Origin: Calliopsis andreniformis
Taxonomy: Eukaryota; Arthropoda; Insecta; Hymenoptera; Andrenidae
Direction: 5' to 3'
NCBI RefSeq assembly: GCF_051401765.1
Contig: NW_027480493.1
Span: forward strand, 930,001 to 994,000
DNA: 64,000 bases
Positions 11,584 through 24,984 of this stretch are shown one piece after another. A model generated the notes under the pieces. It saw only the letters and a list, made by a program, of their open reading frames with translations. It did no database searches and was not told where the DNA came from. The translations under genes and the position numbers were made by a program. How positions within the stretch are numbered: the first letter of the stretch is position 1; each line of letters starts with the position of its first letter.

Positions 11584-14500
11584 TAATTGAGGATTGAGTA
11601 TTGGGGATTGAGGATTGAAGATTGAGGATTGTGGATTCAGGATTAAAGATTGAGTATTGAGGATTGAAGATTGAGAATTGAGGATTGAGGATTGAACATT
11701 GAGGACTGAGTGTTGAGGGTTGAGTGATGAGAATTGATGTTTGTGGATGGAGATTTGAAGAATGCAGATTAAGTATTGAGAATTGAAAGCTGTGAATTGA
11801 CGATATTCTATTGGGTATTGAGGATTGTCACCTGATTGTTGAGGACTGAGGGCTGAAGATTGAGGATTCAGGATTGAGGATTCAGAATTGAGGTTTGAGG
11901 ACTGAGGATTGAGGATTGAGGATTGAAGATTGAGTATTGAGGACTGAAGATTGAGGATTGAGGATTGAGGGTTGAGGATTGAGGATGATGGCTGAGGGTT
12001 GAGGATTGACGTTTAAGGACTGAGGACTGAGGATTGAGGATTGAGAATTGAGGATTGTGGATCGAGGATTGAAGATTGAGGATTGGGTATTGAGGATTGA
12101 AGAATGAGGATTGAGGATTGAGGATTGAGGATTGAGGATTGAAGATTGAGTATTGTGGATTGAAGATTGATGATTGAGGATTGTGGATTGAGGATTGAGG
12201 ATTGAACATTGAGGACTGAGTGTTGAGGGTTGAGTGATGAGAATTGGTGTTTGTGGATAGAGGTTTGAAGATTGCAGATTGAGCATTGAGTATTGAAAAC
12301 TGTGAATTGAGGATATTCTATTGAGGGTTGAGTATTGGCAACTGATTGTTGAGGGCTGAGGGCTGAAAATTGAGGATACAGGATTGAGGATTCTGAATTG
12401 AGGTTTGAGGACTGAGGATTGAGGGCTGAAGATTGATTATTGAGGATTGAAGATTGAAGATTGAGGATTGAGGAATGAGGATTGAGGATGAGGGCTGAGG
12501 GTTGAGGATTGAGGTTTGAGGATTGAGGACTGAGCATTGAGGATTGAGGATTGATGATTGAGCATTGAGGATTGAAGATTGAGGATTGAGGATTGAGGTT
12601 TGAGGATTGAGGATTGAAGATTGAGGATTGGGGACTGAGTGTTGAGGGTTGAGTGATGAGAATTGATGTTTGTGGATAGAGATTTAAAGATAGCAGATTG
12701 AGTATTGAGTATTGAAAACTGTGAATTGATGATATTCTATTGAGGATTGAGAATTGACAACTGATTTTTGAGAACTGAGGTCTGAAGATTGCGGATTCAG
12801 GATTGAGGTTTGAGTACTGAGGATTGAGGATTGAGGATTGAGGATTGAGGATTGAGGAATGAAGATTGAGGATTGAAGATTGAGGATTGGGTATTGCTGA
12901 CTGAACATTGAGGATTGAGGATTGACGATTGAGTATTGAGGATTGAGGACTGAAGGTTGAATATTGATGATTGAAGATTGAGGATTGAGGATTGACGATT
13001 GAGGATTCAGTATTGATGACTGAGAATTGAGGATAGAGGATTGAAGGTTGAGTATTGAGGATTGAAGATTGAGGATTGAGGATTGAGGATTGAGGATTGA
13101 CTATGAGGGCTGAGGGTTGAGGATTGAGGTTTGAGGACTGAGGACTGAGGATTGAGGATTGAGAATTGAGGATTGAGGATTGAGGATTGAAGATTGAGGA
13201 TTGGGTATTGAGGATCGAAGACTGAGGATTGAGGATTGAGGATTGAGGATTGAGGATTGAAGATTGAGGATTGAGGATTGAGGATTGAGGATTGAAGATT
13301 GAGTATTGAGGATTGAAGATTGAGGATTGAGGATTGAGGATTGATGATTGAGTATTGAGGATTGAAGATTGAGGATTGAGGATTGAGGATTGAGGACTGA
13401 GGATTGATGATTGAGGATTGATGATTGAGTATTGAGGATCGAAGATTGAGGATTGAGGATTGAGGATTAAGGATTGAGTGTTGAGGATTGAGAATTGAGG
13501 ATTGAGGGTTGAAGATTGTGTATTCAGGATTGAAGACTGAGGATTGAGGATTGAGGATTGAGGATTGACGATGAGGGCTGAGGGTTGAGGATTGAGATTT
13601 GAGGACTGTGGACTGAGGATTGAGGATTGAGAATTGAGTATTGAGGACTGAAGATTGAGGATTGAGGATTGAGGATTGTGGATTGAGGATGATGGCTGAG
13701 GGTTGAGGATTGACGTTTAAGGACTGAGGACTGAGGATTGAGGATTGAGAATTGAGGATTGTGGATCGAGGATTGAAGATTGAGGATTGGGTATTGAGGT
13801 TTGAAGATTGAGGATTTTGGATTGAGGATTGAGGATTGAGTATTGAACATTGAGGATTGGGGATTGAGGATTGACGATTGAGGATTCAGTATTGAGGATT
13901 GAGAATTGAGGATTGAGGATTGAAGGTTGAGTATTGAGGATTGAAGATTGAGGATTGAGGATTGAGGATTGAGGATTGACTATGAGGGCTGAGGGCCGAG
14001 GATTGAGGTTTGAGGACTGAGGACTGAGGATTGAGGATTGAGAATTGAGGATTGAGGATTGAGGATTGAAGATTGAGGATTGGGTATTGAGGATCGAAGA
14101 CTGAGGATTGACGATTGAGGATTGAGGATTGAGGATTGAAGATTGAGGATTGGGGATTGAGGATTGAGGATTGAAGATTGAGTATTGAGGATTGAAGATT
14201 GAGGATTGAGGATTGAGGATTGATGATTGAGTATTGAGGATTGAAGACTGAGGATTGAGGATTGAGCATTGAGGACTGAGGATTGATGATTGAGGATTGA
14301 TGATTGAGTATTGAGGATTGAAGATTGAGGATTGAGGATTGAGGATTGAGGACTGAGGATTGATGATTGAGGATTGATGATTGAGTATTGAGGATTGAAG
14401 ATTGAGGATTGAGGATTGAGGATTGAGGATTGAGTTTTGAGGATTGAGAATTGAGGATTGAGGGTTGAAGATTGTGTATACAGGATTGAAGATTGAGGAT

Positions 14501-17500
14501 TGAGGATTGAGGATTGAGGATTGACGATGAGGGCTGAGGGTTGAGGATTGAGGTTTGAGGACTGAGGACTGAGGATTGAGGATTGAGAATTGAGGATTGA
14601 GGATCGAGGATTGAAGATTGAGGATTGGGTAATGAGGATTGAAGAATGAGGATTCAGGATTGAGGACTGAGGATTTTGGATTGAAGATTGAGGATTGAGG
14701 ATTGAGGATTGAGGTTTGAGTATTGAAGATTGAGTATTGAGGATTGAATGTAGGGGATTGAGGGTTGAGGATTGAGGATTGAGGATTGAAGATTGAGGAC
14801 TGGGGACTGAGTATTGAGTGTTGAGTGATGAGAATTGGTGTTTGTGGATAGAGATTTAAAGATTGCAGATTGAGTATTGAGCATTGAAAACTGTGAATTG
14901 ATGATATTCTATTGAGGATTGAGAATTTACAACTGATTGTTGAGGACTGAGGTCTGAAGATTGAGGATTCAGGATTGAGGATCCAGGATTGAGGTTTGAG
15001 GACTGAGGATTGAGGGTTGAGGATTGAGGTTTGAGAACTGAGGACTGAGGGTTGAGGATTGAGAATTGAGGATTGAGGATTGAGGATTGAAGATTGAGGA
15101 TTGGGTATTGAGGATCGAAGACTGAGGATTGAGGATTGAGGATTGAGGATTGAGGATTGAAGATTGAGGATTGAGGATTGAGGATTGAGGATTGAAGATT
15201 GACTATTGAGGATTGAAGATTGAGGATTGAGGATTGAGGATTGATGATTGAGTATTGAGGATTGAAGATTAAGGATTGAGGATTGAGGATTGAGGACTGA
15301 GGATTGATGATTGAGGATTGATGATTGAGGATTGAGGATTGAGGATTGAAGATTGAGGATTGAGGATTGAGGATTGAGTATTGAGGATTGAGAATTGAGG
15401 ATTGAGGGTTGAAGATTGTGTATTCAGGATTGAAGATTGAGGATTGAGGATTGAGGATTGAGGATTGAGGATTGAGGATTGAGGATTGAAGATTGAGTAT
15501 TGAGGTTTGAAGATTGAGGATTTTGGATTGAGGATTGAGGATTGAGTATTGAACATTGAGGATTGGGGATTGAGGATTGACGATGAGGGCTGAGGGTTGG
15601 GGATTGAGGTTTGAGGACTGAGGACTGAGGATTGAGGATTGAGAATTGAGGATTGAGGATTGAGGATTGAAGATTGAGGATTGGGTATTGAGGATCGAAG
15701 ACTGAGGATTGAGGATTGAGGATTGAGGATTGAGGATTGAAGATTGAGGATTGAGGATTGAGGATTGAGGATTGAAGATTGAGTATTGAGGATTGAAGAT
15801 TGAGGATTGAGGATTGAGGATTGACGATTGAGTATTGAGGATTGAAGATTGAGGATTGATGATTGAGGATTGAGGATTGATAATTGAGGATTGAGTATTG
15901 GGGATTGAGGATTGAAGATTGAGGATTGTGGATTCAGGATTAAAGATTGAGTATTGAGGATTGAAGATTGAGAATTGAGGATTGAGGATTGAAGATTGAG
16001 GATTGGGTATTGAGGATCGAAGACTGAGGATTGAGGATTGAGGATTGAGGATTGAGGATTGAAGATTGAGGATTGAGGATTGAGGATTGAGGATTGAAGA
16101 TTGACTATTGAGGATTGAAGATTGAGGATTGAGGATTGAGGATTGATGATTGAGTATTGAGGATTGAAGATTGAGGATTGAGGATTGAGGATTGAGGACT
16201 GAGGATTGATGATTGAGGATTGATGATTGAGGATTGAGGATTGAGGATTGAAGATTGAGGATTGAGGATTGAGGATTGAGTATTGAGGATTGAGAATTGA
16301 GGATTGAGGGTTGAAGATTGTGTATTCAGGATTGAAGATTGAGGATTGAGGATTGAGGATTGAGGATTGAGGATTGAGGATTGAAGATTGAGTATTGAGG
16401 TTTGAAGATTGAGGATTTTGGATTGAGGATTGAGGATTGAGTATTGAACATTGAGGATTGGGGATTGAGGATTGACGATTGAGGATTCAGTATTGAGGAT
16501 TGAGAATTGAGGATTGAGGATTGAGGGTTGAGTATTGAGGATTGAAGATTGAGGATTGAGGATTGAGGATTGAGGATTGACTATGAGGGGTGAGGGTTGA
16601 GGATTGAGGTTTGAGGACAGAGAACTGAGGATTGAGGATTGAGAATTGAGGATTGAGGATTGAGGATTGAAGATTGAGGATTGGGTATTGAGGATCGAAG
16701 ACTGAGGATTGAGGAATGAGGATTGAGGATTGAGGATTGAAGATTGAGGATTGAGGATTGAGGGTTGAGGATTGAAGATTGAGTATTGAGGATTGGAGAT
16801 TGAGGATTGAGGATTGAGGATTGATGATTGAGTATTGAGGATTGAAGATTGAGGATTGAGGATTGAGGATTGAGGACTGAGGATTGATGATTGAGGATTG
16901 ATGATTGAGTATTGAGGATTGAAGATTGAGGACTGAGGATTGAGGATTAATGATTGAGTGTTGAGGATTGAGAATTGAGGATTGAGGGTTGAAGATTGTG
17001 TATTCAGGATTGAAGATTGAGGATTGAGGATTGAGGATTGAGGATTGACGATGAGGGCTGAGGGTTGAGTATTGAGGTTCGAGGACTGAGGACTGAGGAT
17101 TGAGGATTGAGAATTGAGGATTGAGGATTGAGGATTGAAGATTGAGGATTGGGTATTGAGGATTGAAGAATGAGGATTGAGGATTGAGGACTGAGGATTG
17201 AGGATTGAAGATTGAGGACTGAGGATTGAGGATTGAGGATTGAGGATTGAGGATTGAGGATTGAAGATTGAGTATTGAGGTTTGAAGATTGAGGATTTTG
17301 GATTGAGGATTGAGGTTTGAGTATTGAACATTGAGGATTGGGGATTGAGGATTGACGATTGAGGATGCAGTATTGAGGATTGAGAATTGAGGATTGAGGA
17401 TTGAAGTTTGAGTATTGAGGATTGAAGATTGAGGATTGAGGATTGAGGATTGAGGATTGACTATGAGGGCTGAGGGCTGAGGATTGAGGTTTGAGGACTG

Positions 17501-18500
17501 AGGACTGAGAATTGAGGATTGAGGATTGAGGATTGAAGATTGAGGATTGGGTATTGAGGATTGAAGAATGAGGATTGAGGATTGAGGATTGAAGACTGAC
17601 GATTGAGGGTTGAGGATTGAGGATTGAGGATTGAGGATTGAGGATTGATGATTGAGTATTGAGGATTGAAGGTTGAGGATTGAGGATTGAGGATTGAGGA
17701 TTGAGGATTGAAGATTGAAGATTGGGGACTGAGTGTTGAGTGTTGAGTGATGAGAATTGCTGTTTGTGGATAGAGATTTAAAGATTGCAGGTTGAGTATT
17801 GTGTATTGAAAACTGTGAATTGATGAAATTCTATTGAGGATTAAGAATTGACAACTGATTGTTGAGGACTGAGGTCTGAAGATTGAGGATTCAGGATTGA
17901 GGTTTCAGGATTGAGGTTTGAGGACTCAGGATTGAGGATTGAGGATTGAGGATTGAGGATTGAGGATTGAGGGTTGAAGATTGAGGATTGGGTATTGCGG
18001 ATTGAACATTGCGGATTGAGGACTGAGGATTGAATATTGAGGATTGAGGATTGAGGGTTGTGGATTGAGGACGAGGACTGAGGGTTGAGTATTCATGTTT
18101 GAGGTCAGAGGATTGAGGATTCAGGATTGAGGATTGAGGATTGAAGATTGAATATTGATGATTGAAGATTGAGGATTGAGGATTGAGGGATGTGGATTGA
18201 GGACGAGGACTGATGGTTGAGTATTGATGTTTGAGGTCTGAGGATTGAGGATTGAGGGTTGAGGATTGGGTACTGAGGATTGAAGATTGGGGATTGAAGA
18301 TTGAGGATTCAGGATTGAGGATTGAGGATTGCGGATTGAGGATTGAAGATTGAAGATTGAGGATTGAAGATTGAGGATTAAAGATTGAGTATTGAGGATT
18401 GATGATTGAGGATTGATGATTGAGGATTGAGGATTGAGGGTTGAGGATTGAGGATTGAGTATTGAAGATAGAGGATTGATGATTGAGGATTGAGGATTGA
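11584..18500 (+). repeat. HOR family A, copy A3 (6,917 bp)
   Basis: L elements lie at 11726, 12236, 12655, 14827 and 17749, giving 510-419-2172-2922-894. A3 matches A2 at offset 6,030 through the misplaced start fragment (15838-15986). It then contains an 880-bp S module (16441-17320) that matches A1 3494-4373 at offset 12,947 and is absent from A2. It rejoins A2 at offset 6,917. It therefore combines features found separately in A1 and A2. Confidence 0.9.
16441..17320 (+). repeat. 880-bp S module in A3, matching A1 3494-4373
   Basis: Both edges carry the same direct repeat, starting GTATTGAACATTGAGGATTG at 16441 and again at 17321. In A1 the pair lies at 3494 and 4374, with the same 880-bp spacing. 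In A2 the repeat occurs once at 10404 and the module is missing, as expected if two flanking repeats recombined and deleted the interval. Confidence 0.85.
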
Positions 18501-19620
18501 TAATTGAGGATTGAGTATTGGGGATTGAGGATTGAAGATTGAGGATTGTGGATTCAGGATTAAAGATTGAGTATTGAGGATTGAAGATTGAGAATTGAGG
18601 ATTGAGGATTGAACATTGAGGACTGAGTGTTGAGGGTTGAGTGATGAGAATTGATGTTTGTGGATGGAGATTTGAAGAATGCAGATTAAGTATTGAGAAT
18701 TGAAAGCTGTGAATTGACGATATTCTATTGGGTATTGAGGATTGTCACCTGATTGTTGAGGACTGAGGGCTGAAGATTGAGGATTCAGGATTGAGGATTC
18801 AGAATTGAGGTTTGAGGACTGAGGATTGAGGATTGAGGATTGAAGATTGAGTATTGAGGACTGAAGATTGAGGATTGAGGATTGAGGATTGAGGATTGAG
18901 GATGATGGCTGAGGGTTGAGGATTGACGTTTAAGGACTGAGGACTGAGGATTGAGGATTGAGAATTGAGGATTGTGGATCGAGGATTGAAGATTGAGGAT
19001 TGGGTATTGAGGATTGAAGAATGAGGATTGAGGATTGAGGATTGAGGATTGAGGATTGAAGATTGAGTATTGTGGATTGAAGATTGATGATTGAGGATTG
19101 TGGATTGAGGATTGAGGATTGAACATTGAGGACTGAGTGTTGAGGGTTGAGTGATGAGAATTGGTGTTTGTGGATAGAGGTTTGAAGATTGCAGATTGAG
19201 CATTGAGTATTGAAAACTGTGAATTGAGGATATTCTATTGAGGGTTGAGTATTGGCAACTGATTGTTGAGGGCTGAGGGCTGAAAATTGAGGATACAGGA
19301 TTGAGGATTCTGAATTGAGGTTTGAGGACTGAGGATTGAGGGCTGAAGATTGATTATTGAGGATTGAAGATTGAAGATTGAGGATTGAGGAATGAGGATT
19401 GAGGATGAGGGCTGAGGGTTGAGGATTGAGGTTTGAGGATTGAGGACTGAGCATTGAGGATTGAGGATTGATGATTGAGCATTGAGGATTGAAGATTGAG
19501 GATTGAAGATTGAGGATTGGGTATTGCTGACTGAACATTGAGGATTGAGGATTGACGATTGAGTATTGAGTATTGAGGACTGAAGGTTGAATATTGATGA
19601 TTGAAGATTGAGGATTGAGG
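18501..19620 (+). repeat. HOR family A, truncated copy A4
   Basis: A4 follows A3 at offset 6,917, with L elements at 18643 and 19153. At about 19,500 it skips 287 bp (41 units), so GTATTGCTGACTGAAC lies at 19521 and the third L element (counterpart of 12655) is lost. Near 19,620 it leaves family A: where A3 has GACGATTGAGGATTCAG, it reads GAGGGCT GTGGATT GAGGAC. That string is otherwise seen near 51,786 and 56,248. Confidence 0.85.
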
Positions 19621-22600
19621 ATTGAGGGCTGTGGATTGAGGACGAGGACTGAGGGTTCAGTATTGATGTCTGAGGTCTGAGGATTGAGGATTGAGGATTG
19701 AGGATTGAAGATTGTGTATTGAGGTTTGAAGATTGAGGATTTTGGATTGAGGATTGAGGATTGAGTATTGAAGATTGAGGATTGGGGATTGAGGATTGAC
19801 GATTGAGGATTCAGTATTGAGGACTGAGAATTGAGGATAGAGGATCGAAGGTTGAGTATTGAGGATTGAAGGTTGAGGATTGAGGATTGAGGATTGAGGA
19901 TTGACTATGAGGGCTGAGGGTTGAGGATTGAGGTTTGAGGACTGAGGACTGAGGGTTGAGGATTGAGAATTGAGGATTGAGGATTGAGGATTGAAGATTG
20001 AGGATTGGGTATTGAGGATCGAAGACTGAGGATTGACGATTGAGGATTGAGGATTGAGGATTGAAGATTGAGGATTGAGGATTGAGGATTGAGGATTGAA
20101 GACTGAGTATTGAGGATTGAAGATTGAGGATTGAGGATTGAGGATTGATGATTGAGTATTGAGGATTGAAGATTGAGGATTGAGGATTGAGGACTGAGGA
20201 TTGATGATTGAGGATTGATGATTGAGTATTGAGGATTGAAGACTGAGGATTGAGGATTGAGGATTGAGGATTGAGTTTTGAGGATTGAGAATTGAGGATT
20301 GAGGGTTGAAGATTATGTATACAGGATTGAAGATTGAGGATTGAGGATTGAAGATTGAGGATTGAGGATTGAGGATTGAGGATTGAGGATTGAGTATTGA
20401 AGATTGAGTATTGAGGATTGAATGTAGGGGATTGAGCGTTGAGGATTGAGGATTGAGGATTGAAGATTGAGGATTGAGGATTGAGGATTGAGTATTGAGG
20501 ATTGAGAATTGAGGATTGAGGGTTGAAGATTGTGTATTCAGGATTGAGGATTGAGGATTGAGGATTGAGGACTGAGGATTGATGATTGAGGATAGATGAT
20601 TGAGTATTGAGGATTGAAGATTGAGGATTGAGGATTGAGGATTGAGGATTGAGTTTTGAGGATTGAGAATTGAGGATTGAGGGTTGAAGATTGTGTATAC
20701 AGGATTGAAGATTGAGGATTGAGGATTGAAGATTGAGGATTGAGGATTGAGGATTGAGGATTGAGGATTGAGTATTGAAGATTGAGTATTGAGGATTGAA
20801 TGTAGGGGATTGAGCGTTGAGGATTGAGGATTGAGGATTGAAGATTGAGGATTGAGGATTGAGGATTGAGTATTGAGGATTGAGAATTGAGGATTGAGGG
20901 TTGAAGATTGTGTATTCAGGATTGAGGATTGAGGATTGAGGATTGAGGACTGAGGATTGATGATTGAGGATAGATGATTGAGTATTGAGGATTGAAGATT
21001 GAGGATTGAGGACTGAGGTCTGAAGATTGAGGATTCAGGATTGAGGATCCAGGATTGAGGTTTGAGGACTGAGGATTGAGGATTGAGGATTGAGGATTGA
21101 GGATTGAGGATTGAGGATTGAGGATTGGGGATTGAAGATTGAGGATTGGGTATTGCGTATTGAACATTGGGGATTGAGGATTGAGGATTGAGGATTGAGG
21201 ATTGGGTATTGAGGATTGAAGACTGAGGATTGAGGATTGAGGATTGAGGATTGAGGATTGAAGATTGAGGATTGAGGATTGAGGATTGAGGATTGAGAAT
21301 TGAAGATTGAGTATTGAGGATTGAAGATTGAGGATTGAGGATTGAGGATTGAGGATTGAGTATTGAGGATTGAGAATTGAGGATTGAGGGTTGAAGATTG
21401 TGTATTCAGGATTGAAGATTGAGGATTGAGGATTGAGGATTGAGGATTGACGATGAGGGCTGAGGGTTGAGGATTGAGGTTTGAGGACTGAGGACTGAGG
21501 ATTGAGGATTGAGAATTGAGTATTGAGGATTGAGGATTGAAGATTGAGGATTGGGTATTGAAGATTGAAGAATGAGGATTGAGGATTGAGGACTGAGGAT
21601 TGGGGATTGAAGATTGAGGACTGAGGATTGAGGATTGAGGATTGAGGATTGAGGATTGAGGATTGAAGATTGAGTATTGAGGTTTGAAGATTGAGGATTT
21701 TGGATTGAGGATTGAGGATTGAGTATTGAACATTGAGGATTGGGGATTGAGTATTGACGATTGAGGATTCAGTATTGAGGATTGAGAATTGAGGATTGAG
21801 GATTGAAGGTTGAGTATTGAGGATTGAAGATTGAGGATTGAGGATTGAGTATTGTGGATTGACTATGAGGGCTGAGGGTTGAGGATTGAGGTTTGAGGAC
21901 TGAGGACTGAGGATTGAGGATTGAGAATTGAGGATTGAGGATTGAGGATTGAAGATTGAGGATTGGGTATTGAGGATCGAAGACTGAGGATAGACGATTG
22001 AGGATTGAGGATTGAGGGTTGAAGATTGAGGATTGAGGATTGAGGATTGAGGATTGAAGATTGAGTATTGAGGATTGAAGATTGAGGATTGAGGATTGAG
22101 GATTGATGATTGAGTATTGAGGATTGAAGATTGAGGATTGAGGATTGAGGATTGAGGACTGAGGATTGATGATTGAGGATTGATGATTGAGTATTGAGGA
22201 TTGAAGATTGAGGATTGAGGATTGAGGATTGAGGATTGAGTTTTGAGGATTGAGAATTGAGGATTGAGGGTTGAAGATTGTGTATACAGGATTGAAGATT
22301 GAGGATTGAGGATTGAAGCTTGAGGATTGAAGATTGAGGATTGAGGATTGAAGATTGATGATTGAGTATTGAGGAATGAAGATTGAGGATTGAGGATTGA
22401 GGATTGAGGACTGAGGATTGATGATTGAGGATTGAGGATTGATGGTTGAAGATTGAGTATTGAGGATTGAAGATTGAGGATTGAGGATTGAAGATTGATG
22501 ATTGAGGATTGAGGACTGAGGATTGGGGATTGAAGATTGAGGACTGAGGATTGAGGATTGAGGATTGAGGATTGAGGATTGAGGATTGAAGATTGAGTAT

Positions 22601-22955
22601 TGAGGTTTGAAGATTGAGGATTTTGGATTGAGGATTGAGGATTGAGTATTGAACATTGAGGATTGGGGATTGAGTATTGACGATTGAGGATTCAGTATTG
22701 AGGATTGAGAATTGAGGATTGAGGATTGAAGGTTGAGTATTGAGGATTGAAGATTGAGGATTGAGGATTGAGTATTGTGGATTGACTATGAGGGCTGAGG
22801 GTTGAGGATTGAGGTTTGAGGACTGAGGACTGAGGATTGAGGATTGAGAATTGAGGATTGAGGATTGAGGATTGAAGATTGAGGATTGGGTATTGAGGAT
22901 CGAAGACTGAGGATAGACGATTGAGGATTGAGGATTGAGGGTTGAAGATTGAGGA
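19620..22955 (+). repeat. A-to-B transition block without L elements
   Basis: Between the L elements at 19153 and 23361 there are 4,208 bp without one, the longest such gap in the window. The block starts like 51,786-52,100 (GAGGGCT GTGGATT, then GGTTTGAAG and an ATTTTGG unit). It continues with S-module fragments and includes two local tandem duplications of 378 and 923 bp. It contains six hexamer units (near 19410, 19635, 19906, 21448, 21864 and 22786, counted from the L element at 19153), which account for the frame of the gap. Confidence 0.8.
20165..21008 (+). repeat. 378-bp tandem duplication (about 2.2 copies)
   Basis: GTATACAGG occurs at 20317 and 20695, AATGTAGGGG at 20421 and 20799, and GATAGATGAT at 20591 and 20969, all exactly 378 bp (54 units) apart. 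Both copies share the uncommon units GAGCGTT and GAGGATA. A third copy starts and breaks off near 21,008, where the sequence jumps into an L-element tail (GAGGTCT GAAGATT GAGGATT CAGGATT) without the L head. Confidence 0.86.
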
Positions 22956-23320
22956 TTGAGGATTGAGGATTGAGGATTGAAGATTGAGTATTGAGGATTG
23001 AAGATTGAGGATTGAGGATTGAAGATTGATGATTGAGTTTTGAGGATTGAAGATTGAGGATTGAGGATTGAGGATTGAGGACTGAGGATTGATGATTGAG
23101 GATTGATGATTGAGTATTGAGGATTGAAGATTGAGGATTGAGGATTGAGGATTGAGGATTGAGTTTTGAGGATTGAGAATTGAGGATTGAGGGTTGAAGA
23201 TTGTGTATACAGGATTGAAGATTGAGGATTGAGGATTGAAGCTTGAGGATTGAAGATTGAGGATTGAGGATTGAAGATTGATGATTGAGTATTGAGGATT
23301 GAAGATTGAGGATTGAGGAT
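21580..23320 (+). repeat. 923-bp tandem duplication (about 1.9 copies)
   Basis: Markers recur exactly 923 bp apart: GTATTGACGA at 21751 and 22674, ATTGTGGATT at 21851 and 22774, TGTATACAGG at 22281 and 23204, and GAAGCTTGAGG at 22315 and 23238. Both copies share the private change GAGGATT to GAGTATT before GACGATT. Copy 1 is about 21,580-22,502; copy 2 is cut at about 23,320, where family-B sequence with an L element follows. The end of copy 2 is repeated a third time at 38,031-38,390. Confidence 0.86.
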
Positions 23321-24984
23321 TGAAGATTGACGACTGGGGACTGAGTATTGAGTGTTCAGTGATGAGAATTGGTGTTTGTGGATGGAGATTTAAAGATTGC
23401 AGATTGAGTATTGAGTATTGAAAACTGTGAATTGATGATACTCTATTGAGCATTGAGAATTTACAACTGATTGTTGAGGACTGAGGTCTGAAGATTGAGG
23501 ATTCAGGATTGAGGATCCAGGATTGAGGTTTGAGGACTGAGGATTGAGGATTGAGGATTGAGGATTGAGGATTGAGGATTGAGGATTGAGGATTGGGGAT
23601 TGAAGATTGAGGATTGGGTATTGCGTATTGAACATTGAGGATTGAGGATTGAGGTTTGAGGATTGAGGATTGGGTATTGAGGATTGAAGACTGAGGATTG
23701 AGGATTGAGGATTGAGGATTGAGGATTGAAGATTGAGGATTGAGGATTGAGGATTGAGGATTGAGGATTGAAGATTGAGTATTGAGGATTGAAGATTGAG
23801 GATTGAGGATTGAGGATTGAGGATTGAGTATTGAGGATTGAGAATTGAGGATTGAGGGTTGAAGATTGTGTATTCAGGATTGAAGATTGAGGATTGAGGA
23901 TTGAGGATTGAGGATTGACGCTGAGGGCTGAGGGTTGAGGATTGAGGTTTGAGGACTGAGGATTGAGGATTGAGGATTGAGAATTGAGGATTGAGGATTG
24001 AGGATTGAAGATTGAGGATTGGATATTGAGGATTGAAGAATGAGCATAGAGGATTGAGGACTGAGGATTGAGGATTGAAGATTGAGGATTGAGGATTGAG
24101 GATTGAGGATTGAGTATTGAAGATTGAGTATTGAGGGTTGAGGATTGAAGATTGAGGACTGGGGACGGAGTATTGAGGGTTGAGTGAGGAGAATTGGTGT
24201 TTGTGGATAGAGATTTAAAGATTGCAGATTGAGTATTGAGTATTGAAAACTGTGAATTGATGATATTCTATTGATGATTGAGAATTTACAACTGATTGTT
24301 GAGGACTGAGGTCTGAAGATTGAGGATTCAGGATTGAGGATCCAGGATTGAAGTTTGAGGACTGAGGATTGTGGATTGAGGATTGAGGATTGAGGATTGA
24401 GGATTGAGGATTGAGGATTGGGTATTGAGGATTGAAGACTGAGGATTGAGGATTGAGGATTGAGGATTGAGGATTGAAGATTGAGGATTGTGGATTGAGG
24501 ATTGAGGATTGAAGATTGAGTATTGAGGATTGAAGGTTGAGGATTGAGGATTGAGGATTGATGATTGCGTATTGAGGATTGAAGATTGAGGATTGAGGAT
24601 TGAGGATTGAGGACTGAGGATTGGTGATTGAGGATTGATGATTGAGTATTGAGGACTGAAGATTGAGGATTGAAGATTGAGGATTGAGGATTGAGGATTG
24701 AGTATTGAGGATTGAGAATTGAGGATTGAGGATTGAGGGTTGAAGATTGTGTATTCAGGATTGAAGATTGAGGATTGAGGATTGAGGATTGTGGATTGAC
24801 GATGAGGGCTGAGGGTTGAGGATTGAGGTTTGAGGACTGAGGACTGAGGATTGAGGATTCAGAATTGAGGATTGAGGATTGAGGATTGAAGATTGAGGAT
24901 TGGGTATTGAGGATTGAAGAATGAGGATTGAGGATTGAGGACTGAGTATTGAGGATTGAAGATTGAGGATTGAGGATTGAGGAT

